DNA of 8,488 bases from JAFARZ01 sp035651595 (GCA_035651595.1 DASRFJ010000340.1:1-8488); one strand, 5' to 3'; positions 1 through 5,499 are shown, counted from the first letter of the stretch. Numbers and translations are program-made. Notes: generated from the letters alone by a model not told the origin.

Positions 1-1
1 G

Positions 2-309
2 TTCTGCATCACCGTGACCGGCCCGGACGGCCGCGCCGCCGCCCACGCCTGCGGACAACCCGCCCGCGGCGACCCCGCCCGCAGACGCAACCCACGCGAA
101 CCCGGCAAACCAGACAGCACCGGGCCGCCGCCGGCCACCGGGCCGCCCCGGATCACCCTGGTCGACCGGGGGCAACCGGGCAGCCACGGCACCTGGCGAT
201 ACCAGCACGGGCAACGGGACCTGGACTTCGAGTTCGAAGACCTGACCGGGCCGTGCGACCACCGCCACGAATCACCCGGACACGACCCGGGGAAGCTGCT
301 CAAGCACCT
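2..309 (+). pseudogene. DUF222/HNH endonuclease (13E12-type), 5' part cut by IS110 insertion
   Basis: The frame is open from the window edge (FCITVTGPDG...) to ...DPGKLLKHL, where the IS110 element interrupts it. It runs four codons into the element and stops at 320-322. This is the central to late portion of a DUF222-type protein, just before the HNH zinc-binding module; the N-terminus lies outside the window. The middle is a low-complexity Pro/Arg/Gly linker, followed by an ordered segment (GTWRYQHGQRDLDFEFEDLTG) and the characteristic HDPGKLLKHL lead-in. Joining base 309 to base 2208 gives KLLKHL-TGVLNTECTHPAC in one frame, the normal run of this family. These multicopy actinobacterial proteins carry an HNH nuclease fold; their cellular role is poorly defined. 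The disrupted gene should make no HNH domain. Confidence 0.85.
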
Positions 310-394
310 AATGGGGGTATGAGCAGGTCACCCCCTTCCGGCACCCGAGACCGGTGAGTCCTCTTGTCAGATGGCGGAGCGTTGGCCAGGGCGG

Positions 395-458
395 GCAGGT
401 CATCCCTTTCAAGCACACGGACCCCGTGAGTCCTCTGGTGAGATGGGGGCCTGCTGCC
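395..458 (+). ncRNA. Target-binding-loop-like hairpin, unit 2
   Basis: The outer stem is GCAGG 395-399 with CCTGC 450-454, plus TCCC 403-406 with the G-run 445-449. The inner hairpin is GGAC 419-422 with GTCC 430-433. The left arm tcaagcac (409-416) is identical over 8 bases to the DNA just left of the insertion core (300-307). The right arm ggtgag (437-442) would pair with ctcacc, one base different from the real right flank ctgacc. Read alone, this unit specifies tcaagcac-CT-cacc. Confidence 0.6.
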
Positions 459-465
459 GGCTGCG

Positions 466-529
466 GGGCAGGTCACCCCCTTGAAGCACATGGACCCGTG
501 AGTCCTTCGGTCAGATGGGGGGCCTGCCC
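466..529 (+). ncRNA. Target-binding-loop-like hairpin, unit 3 (best match to insertion site)
   Basis: The outer stem GGGCAGG (466-472) pairs with CCTGCCC (523-529), with tca bulged. CCCCC 476-480 pairs with the G-run 518-522. The inner hairpin is GGAC 492-495 with GTCC 502-505. The left arm aagcac (484-489) matches the six bases directly left of the core (302-307). The right arm cggtcag (508-514) is the exact reverse complement of ctgaccg, the core plus right flank (2206-2212). This is the guide geometry described for the IS621 target-binding loop. Units 2 and 3 differ in which arm matches better. Confidence 0.68.
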
Positions 530-540
530 GCCGCGGCGGG

Positions 541-829
541 CGCCTGGCCAATAGGGCCGGCGACGCCTGTCCAGGGCGGGCGCAGCGGCTGGGCTGGTGC
601 CGGTGATCCGCGATACCTTGCCTGGGCCCTGACCCGTGGAGAGAGACCCGGGCCCGGCATCAGCCCTGCTGTTACCGGACTGCAAGCGACACGCCGGGCT
701 AGGTGCGCGGATGTCACCGCCTGGGCCGGTATCGGTGGTCGTGGCCTGAGCCGCCGGCAGGAGCAACCCCTCACCGCCATGGGAGCTGCGAGCTCTCGGC
801 AAGACCGGGGACCTGCGGGCAGCTGTGGT
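541..829 (+). other. Leader segment between target-type repeats and donor loop
   Basis: These 289 GC-rich bases inside the element lie between the repeat array and the donor-type loop. I see no convincing protein: open frames here are short and look like composition effects. A cggatgt at 708-714 repeats the last seven bases before the right core, but no matching right-arm guide follows at the expected distance. At 797-832 there is a weak target-loop-like pattern (gcaagacc ... ggtcac) with mismatches in both arms. The segment may be scaffold RNA or spacer; its role is not evident. Confidence 0.4.
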
Positions 830-885
830 CACGAACGGCCGATCGGATGGCGGGCCATCGAGCCCTTCCATTAGGGCGCTGCGTG
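830..885 (+). ncRNA. Donor-binding-loop-like hairpin of the bridge RNA
   Basis: The left arm atcggatg (842-849) is identical to 2197-2204, the DNA one base before the CT core at the right end. The right arm ccattag (868-874) is the exact reverse complement of ctaatgg (308-314), the core plus left end. Between them is a perfect inner hairpin, GGGC 852-855 with GCCC 862-865. Outside them GCC 838-840 can pair with GGC 875-877, and CACG 830-833 with CGTG 882-885. The 18-base gap between arms is close to the gap in the target-type repeats. A loop whose arms match both ends of its own element across the core is the defining feature of an IS110 donor-binding loop. Confidence 0.78.
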
Positions 886-945
886 CCTCGCGTGGCTTAG
901 ACCAGCACAGATCGAGAAGGAACAGCACGTACGTGAGGAGGAAGG

Positions 946-2184
946 ATGGATATCTACTGCGGCATCGACTGGGCCGAGGATCACCACGACATCGCCCTGG
1001 TCGATCGTGATGGGAAGCTGCTGGCCCGAAGACGGATCAGCGACGACGCGGCCGGGCTGGCTCAGCTGCTGGACCTGCTCGCCGAGCACGGCGACAACGC
1101 CGAGGACCCGGTCCCGGCCGCGATCGAGACACCCCGCGGGCTGCTGGTCGCCGCACTGCGCGCCACCGGCCGCACGGTCTACCCCATCAACCCGATGGCA
1201 GCCGCCCGCTACCGCGACCGGCACTCGGTCAGCGGCGGCAAATCCGACCCCGGCGACTCCTATGTCCTGGCCAACGTGCTGCGCACCGACCTGCACATCC
1301 ACCGGCCGCTCCCCGAAGACTCCGAGCTGGCCCAGGCCATCGCGGTGCTGGCCCGCGCCCAGCAGGACGCGGTCTGGGACCGCACCCAGGCGCACAACAA
1401 GCTCCGCTCCCACCTGCGCGAGTACTTCCCCGGCTACCTGCACGCCTTCGCCGGCAAAGACGGCGGCATCATGCGGCCCGAAGCCCGCGTCATCCTGGCC
1501 GCCGCCCCCACCCCCGGCGCAGCCGCCCAGCTCACCCCCGCCCAGCTCGCCGGGCTGCTCAAGCAAGCCGGCCGCCAGCGCGGCATCGCGGCCGAGGCCG
1601 CCCGGCTGCACGAGGCCTTCCAGCTCCCGCAGCTGCGCCAGCTCCCGCTCGTCGAAGACGCCATGGGCCGCAAGGCCCAGGCCCTGCTCCGCCAGCTCGA
1701 CGCCGCCTGCACCAGCGCCGACGACCTCGAGCAGGCCGCCACCACGTCTTTTAACCAGCACCCGGACGCCAGGATCATCACCAGCTTCCCAGGGCTCGGT
1801 CCGCTCACCGGCGCCCGGGTACTCGCCGAGATCGGAGACGACCGATCCCGCTTCACCGATGCTAAAGGCCTCAAAGCCTACGCCGGCGCCGCACCCATCA
1901 CCCGCGCAAGCGGCAAGCACAAATCCGTCACCCACCGCCGCATCAAGAACAACCGGCTCAACGCCGCCGGCTACCTCTGGGCATTCTCCGCCCTCACCGC
2001 CTCACCCGGCGCCCGCACCCACTACGACCGGCGACGCGACACCGGAGACGGGCATGCCGCCGCCCAGCGCAACCTCTTCTGCCGCCTCCTCGGCTGCCTC
2101 CACCACTGCCTGACCACCGGCCACGAATACGACGAGATCACCGCATTCCCTGCAACACCCGAAAAACTTCACCGAGCAGCTTGA
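946..2184 (+). CDS. IS110-family DEDD recombinase (transposase)
   Basis: This 412-residue recombinase has the normal length for IS110. The N-terminal RuvC-like DEDD domain shows D8 (CGIDWAEDHHDIALVD), E61 (AAIETPRG), and D101 and D104 (KSDPGDSYVLAN). A helical, coiled-coil-rich middle (about 120-270) follows. The C-terminal Tnp domain begins at FPGLGPLTGARVLAEIGD (281-298), with YAGAAPITRASGK (312-324) supplying the likely catalytic serine S322. Conserved basic KSVTHRR and GYLWAFSAL segments follow. The start is fixed by the purine-rich site at 935-945 (aggagg, four bases from ATG). By analogy with IS621 it would cut and rejoin top strands at the CT core as a tetramer guided by bridge RNA. 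The stop codon overlaps the -35 box at the right end, so the gene runs almost to the element boundary. Confidence 0.95.
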   Translation: MDIYCGIDWAEDHHDIALVDRDGKLLARRRISDDAAGLAQLLDLLAEHGDNAEDPVPAAIETPRGLLVAALRATGRTVYPINPMAAARYRDRHSVSGGKSDPGDSYVLANVLRTDLHIHRPLPEDSELAQAIAVLARAQQDAVWDRTQAHNKLRSHLREYFPGYLHAFAGKDGGIMRPEARVILAAAPTPGAAAQLTPAQLAGLLKQAGRQRGIAAEAARLHEAFQLPQLRQLPLVEDAMGRKAQALLRQLDAACTSADDLEQAATTSFNQHPDARIITSFPGLGPLTGARVLAEIGDDRSRFTDAKGLKAYAGAAPITRASGKHKSVTHRRIKNNRLNAAGYLWAFSALTASPGARTHYDRRRDTGDGHAAAQRNLFCRLLGCLHHCLTTGHEYDEITAFPATPEKLHRAA

Positions 2185-2207
2185 CAACTTAACCCCATCG
2201 GATGTCT
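2181..2207 (+). promoter_or_regulatory. Right-end half of a circle-junction promoter
   Basis: A perfect -35 hexamer TTGACA lies at 2181-2186, overlapping the recombinase stop. In the integrated element it points out into the HNH remnant. If the ends are joined in a circle, base 2207 is followed by 310. This places TCTAAT (2205-2207 plus 310-312), a 5/6 match to TATAAT, at an 18-base spacing. Transcription would then start near 318-322, at the front of the repeat array. Promoters formed by abutted ends are known for several circle-forming insertion sequences and were reported for IS110 bridge RNA expression. Boxes and spacing are seen; activity is inferred. Confidence 0.6.
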
Positions 2208-2466
2208 GACCGGGGTGCTGAACACCGAATGCACCCACCCCGCCTGCCGGCGGCCCGAACACCAATCAGACTACGAACACACCACACCCTACGAACAAGG
2301 CGGCAGAACCTGCCTGTGCCAGGCCGGACCCGGCTGCCGCACCGACCACCAGGACAAACAGCGGCCCGGCTGGACAGTCAAAGACACCGGCAACCGCGGC
2401 TGGTTCACCTGGACCACCCCCAGCGGCCGCCGATACACCAAAGGCCCGACGATCTACCCCGGGTAG
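2208..2466 (+). pseudogene. DUF222/HNH endonuclease, 3' part with HNH module
   Basis: This 3' continuation of the interrupted HNH gene reads TGVLNTECTHPACRRPEHQ, then SDYEHTTPYEQGGRTCLC, the paired Cys (CTHPAC) and HNH core typical of 13E12-type proteins. Next come GCRTDHQDKQ.PGW and the usual tail FTWTTPSGRRYTKGPTIYP, ending at TAG. No ribosome-binding site or strong start follows the insertion. An internal GTG at 2215 exists but is probably not used. The outward-facing -35 in the element could drive some transcription into this remnant. Confidence 0.85.
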
Positions 2467-2497
2467 CAAGTGGATCTCCGAACTCGCGCACGGTGCC

Positions 2498-2503
2498 TAT
2501 GCT
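2498..2503 (+). promoter_or_regulatory. Possible -10 box of a leaderless VOC transcript
   Basis: TATGCT lies six bases before the ATG at 2510, and no purine-rich ribosome-binding site is visible. This TAnnnT spacing is typical of leaderless actinobacterial transcripts. No clear -35 is seen. Confidence 0.4.
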
Positions 2504-2509
2504 GACAGC

Positions 2510-2875
2510 ATGGCGAATCGCCTTTCTGGGATCACGATCGACTGTACGGACCCCGCGCGGCTAGCGTTGTTCTGGAGCGCGCTGCTGGACATGGCAGTCA
2601 CTGATGAACATGGCGATGATGCCGGATGGGCCACCGTTGGCTCGCGCCTCGATGATCCGCCGCGGCTGACATTCCAGCGGGTGCGAGAGCCGAAGACCGC
2701 GAAGGTCCGCATCCATCTCGACCTCGAGGTGGATGACATCAACATCGCCCGCAAGCAGGTCGAGGCTCTCGGGGGCCGATGGTCGGGCGAGCGGCACGAT
2801 TACGACGAGGGGATCGTCATGGTCATGCACGATCCGGAAGAACATGAGTTCTGCCTCGTCCAGTACTTCGGTTAA
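2510..2875 (+). CDS. VOC-superfamily (glyoxalase-like fold) protein
   Basis: A 121-residue single-domain protein. The opening RLSGITIDCTDPARLALFWSALLDM is the usual first strand and helix of glyoxalase-like actinobacterial proteins. The second beta-alpha-beta half (VRIHLDLEVDDINIARKQVEALGG, then MHDPEEHEFCLVQYFG) is also standard. H74 (RIHLDLEV) and E115 (HEFCLV) sit where metal ligands often lie, but this subfamily (Glyoxalase_6-like) is broad and the substrate cannot be predicted. The length is normal. It looks like a single-gene unit: the HNH remnant ends 43 bases upstream, and the SARP gene begins 174 bases downstream after its own signals. Confidence 0.85.
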   Translation: MANRLSGITIDCTDPARLALFWSALLDMAVTDEHGDDAGWATVGSRLDDPPRLTFQRVREPKTAKVRIHLDLEVDDINIARKQVEALGGRWSGERHDYDEGIVMVMHDPEEHEFCLVQYFG

Positions 2876-2965
2876 CCAACGCCTTCTCCGTGGTGGTCAC
2901 GCCTCGTTAGCGACAGAGGCATTACCGTCTGTACATCCGGTCAATTAGGTCTTCTGCTGAGCGCG

Positions 2966-2984
2966 CCGAAGACTTACTCTTCGG
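2966..2984 (+). promoter_or_regulatory. Perfect 7-bp inverted repeat upstream of the SARP gene
   Basis: CCGAAGA (2966-2972) and TCTTCGG (2978-2984) are separated by five bases, about 65 bases before the regulator start. It could be an operator or a weak terminator hairpin after the VOC gene. No T-run follows, so an operator is slightly favoured. It is not the direct-repeat heptamer pattern usual for SARP binding. Confidence 0.4.
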
Positions 2985-3049
2985 AACATATGGTGCTTCA
3001 TGTGCCAAACAGTAAGTTAACGGGGGGTTCTGAAAGACGGGGAGTCTAG

Positions 3050-3823
3050 ATGATCAGGGTAAACATGCTTGGGCCTGCTGAGTTCTGGTATCAGGATCAG
3101 CTGCTAGCCCTCCGTCCACTGGAAAAGCAGATGCACATCGTCTTGTGGCTCGCGGGCGGGACATTAAGCCAGCCGGCTCTAGCCGAGGAGATCTGGCGGG
3201 TACCTTCGCCCGGCTCGGCCAACACGATCCGGAGCTGTCTGAGCAAATCACGCAAGCAGGTGGTCGCGATCGGCGGCACCACGGCGGACCTTAGCCGGAC
3301 GATCCGGCTGAGCGGCGCCCGGACGCACGTCCAGCTGCGGGGCAGCTGGGATACCGACGTCGACCGGTTCAGGTCAGATGTGGAACAGGCCCGCGAAGCG
3401 TATGCCGGACATCACCTCGAGAAGTCTCGGGCCCTATCCGCCGCCGCGCTCGACCTGTGGCATGACAATCCGCTGCCGGATGCGGGGGATGGCCCGCTGG
3501 CCAAGCGAATCCGGGAAGATCTGTATGACTCTCACTGGTCCGTGACGCTGACCCGGATCAAGACCACCGTGTCCCTCGGCGGCCATCGCGAGGTCACCGC
3601 CGAGCTGCGGCGCCTGCTTAAGGACCGGCCAAGCGAGGGCACGATCCCGATGCTGCTCGCCACCGTGCTGTACCGCGGCGACCGGATCCTGGAGGCGGCG
3701 AAGGTGTGCGAGCGGGCGATTTCAGCTCGCGAGGGCCAGGGCATCGAGGCGCGCAGGCTACAGGAGTTGCAGCGTGCGATCCTCAACGAGGCGGCCGCGC
3801 TCGACGGACCACTGGGCTGGTGA
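3050..3823 (+). CDS. SARP-like transcriptional regulator with BTAD domain
   Basis: A 257-residue protein. Residues 1-95 look like a SARP winged-helix domain: MIRVNMLGPAEFWYQDQLLALRP opens like other SARPs, and PGSANTIRSCLSKSRKQ is the recognition-helix region. Residues 100-245 match the all-helical bacterial transcriptional activation domain (DTDVDRFRSDVEQAREAY, then ALDLWHDNPLPDAGD, then a TPR-like tail). The size is that of short SARPs without the ATPase domain. ATG at 3050 is preceded by GGGGAG (3039-3044), five bases away. Its stop overlaps the GTG of the next gene, so the two are probably co-translated. SARPs usually activate secondary-metabolite or signalling genes, but no such cluster is in view. 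A local role controlling the downstream membrane protein is possible. Confidence 0.85.
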   Translation: MIRVNMLGPAEFWYQDQLLALRPLEKQMHIVLWLAGGTLSQPALAEEIWRVPSPGSANTIRSCLSKSRKQVVAIGGTTADLSRTIRLSGARTHVQLRGSWDTDVDRFRSDVEQAREAYAGHHLEKSRALSAAALDLWHDNPLPDAGDGPLAKRIREDLYDSHWSVTLTRIKTTVSLGGHREVTAELRRLLKDRPSEGTIPMLLATVLYRGDRILEAAKVCERAISAREGQGIEARRLQELQRAILNEAAALDGPLGW

Positions 3824-4530
3824 GCCGCATGCCGCGCCGCCGGTACTGGAAGAACCTGCTGCGGCAGATCTGGTGGACGTCGGTTCCGGTCTGGTCGTTC
3901 GGCCTGCTCTCGTTCGCGCCATTCCTGCGGCTGGCGCTGGAGCGGCGGCGCCGGAAAGACTGGGCGATCGCCGGAGGCTACCTGACGGCGGCGGCAGCGG
4001 TTCTTGCCAGCTTCCCGTTCAGCGGGACCGTGGCCGTGGTGAGCACGACGTTCGGGCTGTGCCTGGCGTTTTTCGCCGCGGTACACGCCGCGGTCGCGTT
4101 CCGGCCCGCACCCGGCGGCGTGCTCTCCACGGCAGCGGAGGACCAACCCGCAGTTGCGGCGGCACCCCAGCACAACGGGGTTCCGGAAGCGGCGACGAAC
4201 GAGCGGGTGCTGGAAGCGGCGCGGGGACGGATCGCGCGACGCGCCGCGGCCGTACGGCTCGCGCGAGCCGACCCTTTGCTCGCACGCGAGCTGAGGATCG
4301 GCCGGCCCGACCTGCCGCGCGAGTACGACGACGGCGGCATCGTGGACGTCAACCACGTGCCTGGAGCCGTGCTCGAGGCGCATCTAGGGCTGACACCGGA
4401 CGAGATTGCTTCGCTCTTGTCGGCCCGGGATCATCTCGGCGCGTTCTCCAGCCTCGATGAACTGTCTGCCTACTGCGGGCTCAAGCCGGACCGCGTCGAT
4501 GAGTTCCGCGACCGCATAATGCTCGGCTAA
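3820..4530 (+). CDS. Membrane protein with C-terminal helix-hairpin-helix domain
   Basis: Taking GTG 3820, which overlaps the upstream stop in GTGA, gives 236 residues; ATG 3829 is the alternative. An Arg-rich start (PRRRYWKNLLRQ) precedes three hydrophobic segments: about 20-40 (after WW), 48-66 and 69-94. A low-complexity linker follows (95-125), then an Arg-rich helix (AARGRIARRAAAVRLARADPL). The C-terminal domain (about 168-236) reads GGIVDVNHVPGAVLEAHLGL, then a second hairpin with GAFSSLDELSAYCGL. This VN.VP....L...GL...EA..I pattern is the ComEA-like helix-hairpin-helix fold, usually DNA-binding. The family recurs in actinomycetes with unknown function. Overlap with the SARP gene suggests one operon. 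Confidence 0.8.
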   Translation: MSRMPRRRYWKNLLRQIWWTSVPVWSFGLLSFAPFLRLALERRRRKDWAIAGGYLTAAAAVLASFPFSGTVAVVSTTFGLCLAFFAAVHAAVAFRPAPGGVLSTAAEDQPAVAAAPQHNGVPEAATNERVLEAARGRIARRAAAVRLARADPLLARELRIGRPDLPREYDDGGIVDVNHVPGAVLEAHLGLTPDEIASLLSARDHLGAFSSLDELSAYCGLKPDRVDEFRDRIMLG

Positions 4531-4602
4531 GTCGGTAACCGCTATTACCAGGTCCGCGATGGTGAAAATGATTCAGAACGGCGGTGGCTCAACGTCACCT
4601 CA

Positions 4603-4617
4603 AGCGGGAGGCCCGCT
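4603..4617 (+). terminator. Hairpin in the convergent gap
   Basis: AGCGGG (4603-4608) and CCCGCT (4612-4617) form a six-pair stem with a three-base loop. They lie between the convergent helix-hairpin-helix gene and the minus-strand S1-like gene. A pyrimidine-rich run (ccgtctccttt) follows on the plus strand, but there is no clean T-tract. It may act for both strands. Confidence 0.5.
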
Positions 4618-4644
4618 CCGTCTCCTTTCGGGAAGGTCGCCGCC

Positions 4645-4899
4645 TCACGGGATCATGAGGTAGTACCAGCGTGCCGGCTCCGGGCCGCTCAGCCTGGTCC
4701 TGATCACGGCCTCGATCTCAGCCCCGACCGGAAAGTCATCAGGCCGGGGCCATCTCCTGCGCGGCCCGGCGACGTCCTGGTAGTCGATCGATGCCCCGGT
4801 CCCCTCGTGCCCCACGATCTCCACGACCAGCCCCCACGGCTGGTGACCGCGGACCCTGACCCTCACTCGCTCCGGACCGCAACCCACCCGCGCCAGCAC
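4645..4899 (-). CDS. Small S1/OB-fold-like protein
   Basis: I take GTG 4899 as the start because GGGAG lies six bases upstream, giving 84 residues. The sequence suggests an S1-type OB fold: alternating VRVRVRGHQPWGLVVEIVG, then EGTGASIDYQDV, then PVGAEIEAVIRTRL, and a short aromatic tail RWYYLMIP. Small S1-like proteins of this kind occur often in Streptomyces, commonly near polymorphic toxin or immunity genes. Here it directly follows the pretoxin remnant on the same strand and may be a leftover immunity or accessory gene. The fold is recognised by eye and function is unknown. The frame could also run further upstream, but that part reads as a shadow of the pretoxin remnant. Confidence 0.55.
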   Translation of the reverse strand: MLARVGCGPERVRVRVRGHQPWGLVVEIVGHEGTGASIDYQDVAGPRRRWPRPDDFPVGAEIEAVIRTRLSGPEPARWYYLMIP

Positions 4900-4936
4900 C
4901 GGTCTCTCCCATAGGAGAAGTCTCGCAAGCAGTCCG

Positions 4937-5320
4937 CTCCTCTCCCCCGTCTTCGCGCACAGCCGAGTCCGCGGCGGCCAGCGCCCCCACATCAGCTGCC
5001 TCAGCGGCGTCGGTGACCGGGTCCAGGCCCAGCTGCGCCACATTGACCACCGTCAGCGCCACCGCCGCCACCGCCAGCCCCACCTGAGTGATCACCTTGG
5101 AATGCTTGGCCACCCAGTGCGCCGTGCTCACCGCCGCACGCGCCACCGTCTTAGCGACCTTCTTGACCACCTTGACGACCGCCCTGACCGCCTTCTTCAC
5201 CAGCCGCTTAGTCGCCGCCCACGCCTTACGCGCCTGCTGCGCCGCATACGCCTTCGCCAGCCGGCCCGCCTCATCCCAGTACTGCCGCGCCAGCGCCTGC
5301 TCAACGAATGCCCACCACCA
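4937..5320 (-). pseudogene. Rhs-type pretoxin remnant (helical/Lys-rich segment)
   Basis: On the minus strand the frame reads WAFVEQALARQYWDEAGRL, AKAYAAQQARKAWAATKRL, a Lys/Val-rich amphipathic stretch (KKAVRAVVKVVKKVAKTVA), STAHWVAKHSKVITQVG, then a hydrophobic segment LAVAAVALTVVNVAQLGL and DPVTDAAEAADVGAL. I recognise this as the pretoxin region in front of the Hint domain in Streptomyces Rhs-type polymorphic toxins. A stop (5342-5344) closes the frame upstream. After about 4937 it turns into unrelated low-complexity sequence, so Hint and toxin are missing and the RHS core is absent. No start signal precedes it. The hydrophobic stretch could be a membrane or translocation segment in the parent protein. 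Confidence 0.72.
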
Positions 5321-5499
5321 GGATGAGCACCGCGGCCATCGTCAGGTCCGCGCTGCCACCTCCAGCAGCTAGCGCTTATCAGCTGGAATATCAGTCAGGA
5401 GATTTCCGCATAGCCATTCCCGGCACCTCCTCCAATCCCTACGGCCCAAGCGGGTCAGCAGGTGTCCCGGCGGGAACTGGCTGGGTGAGTAGGTCCCCT

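Larger units (their letters stand above)
323..540 (+). repeat. Three tandem 72-73 bp repeats, each a target-loop-like hairpin
   Basis: Units start at 323, 395 and 468, each with gcaggtca. Shared blocks are gcaggtca-cccc, a gcac motif, gtgagtcc and a (g)tcagatgg or gtgagatgg segment. Units 2 and 3 can form the same fold: an outer stem (GCAGG with CCTGC), a tca bulge, a C-run pairing with a G-run, an internal loop, and an inner GGAC/GTCC hairpin. Unit 1 keeps the left side and a weaker GAC/GTC inner hairpin, but its right outer arm has diverged. The most variable positions fall in the two loop arms, where target guides would lie: ccggcac, tcaagcac or tgaagcac on the left, and ttgtcag, tggtgag or cggtcag on the right. 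The repeats lie wholly inside the insertion sequence. Confidence 0.88.
318..890 (+). ncRNA. Putative bridge RNA leader of the IS110 element
   Basis: IS110 recombinases use a structured RNA from the noncoding end to pair with target and donor DNA through two internal loops. This leader has the expected order: target-type loops first (323-540), donor-type loop last (830-885), recombinase start at 946. In each loop the 5' arm repeats the top strand on one side of the core, and the 3' arm is the reverse complement of the top strand on the other side. The two arms are separated by a small inner hairpin. The predicted 5' end (about 318-322) comes from the circle-junction promoter. The 3' end is not defined by sequence. 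The span is long compared with IS621 (about 180 nt). Either a shorter RNA is processed out, or the leader really carries several target loops. The arrangement and guide matches are seen directly; transcription is inferred. Confidence 0.7.
310..2207 (+). mobile_element. Complete IS110-family insertion sequence, CT core
   Basis: The boundaries come from the interrupted HNH gene. Deleting 310-2207 restores the reading frame and the family consensus. The dinucleotide CT is present at both junctions (308-309 and 2206-2207), as expected for IS110 recombination at a shared core; IS621 uses the same CT core. There are no long terminal inverted repeats. Only a short imperfect subterminal pair is visible: 311-319 (atgggggta) against 2190-2198 (taaccccat), 8 of 9 matching after inversion. 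Layout is left end, leader of about 636 bases with bridge-RNA-like structures, recombinase, then a right end of 23 bases after the stop codon. Noncoding RNA on the 5' side of the recombinase is the IS110-group arrangement, not the IS1111 one. The recombinase frame is intact and the guides still match the ends, so the element may be functional. Confidence 0.9.

Noticed and set aside
323..540. CRISPR-like array
   Set aside because: Three 72-73 base units with variation spread over the unit, no short identical repeats with unique spacers, and no cas genes. Position inside an IS110 leader gives a better explanation.
703..735. Alternative donor loop with left arm cggatgt at 708-714
   Set aside because: Seven bases match the right end, but no ccattag-type right arm or proper inner hairpin follows. 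The 830-885 loop has both arms.
797..832. Alternative target loop (gcaagacc ... ggtcac)
   Set aside because: Both arms carry mismatches to the insertion flanks, while the repeat units give exact matches. Kept only as an alternative model in the findings.
473..928. Minus-strand and plus-strand ORFs in the leader (473-928, 511-780, 515-874)
   Set aside because: No ribosome-binding sites, no family resemblance, composition-driven; they overlap the structured RNA region.
871..2113. Long open frames overlapping the recombinase on both strands (e.g. 871-1935 minus, 1007-2113 plus)
   Set aside because: Low-complexity translations typical of high-GC shadows; the recombinase frame has all family motifs.
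310..2207. IS element with long terminal inverted repeats and target duplication
   Set aside because: Only a 9-base imperfect subterminal pair and a CT at each junction are present, as expected for IS110 and not for DDE elements.
4534..4549. GGTAA/TTACC hairpin just after the helix-hairpin-helix gene
   Set aside because: Only five pairs, AT-containing and no T-tract; the 4603-4617 hairpin is the better terminator candidate.
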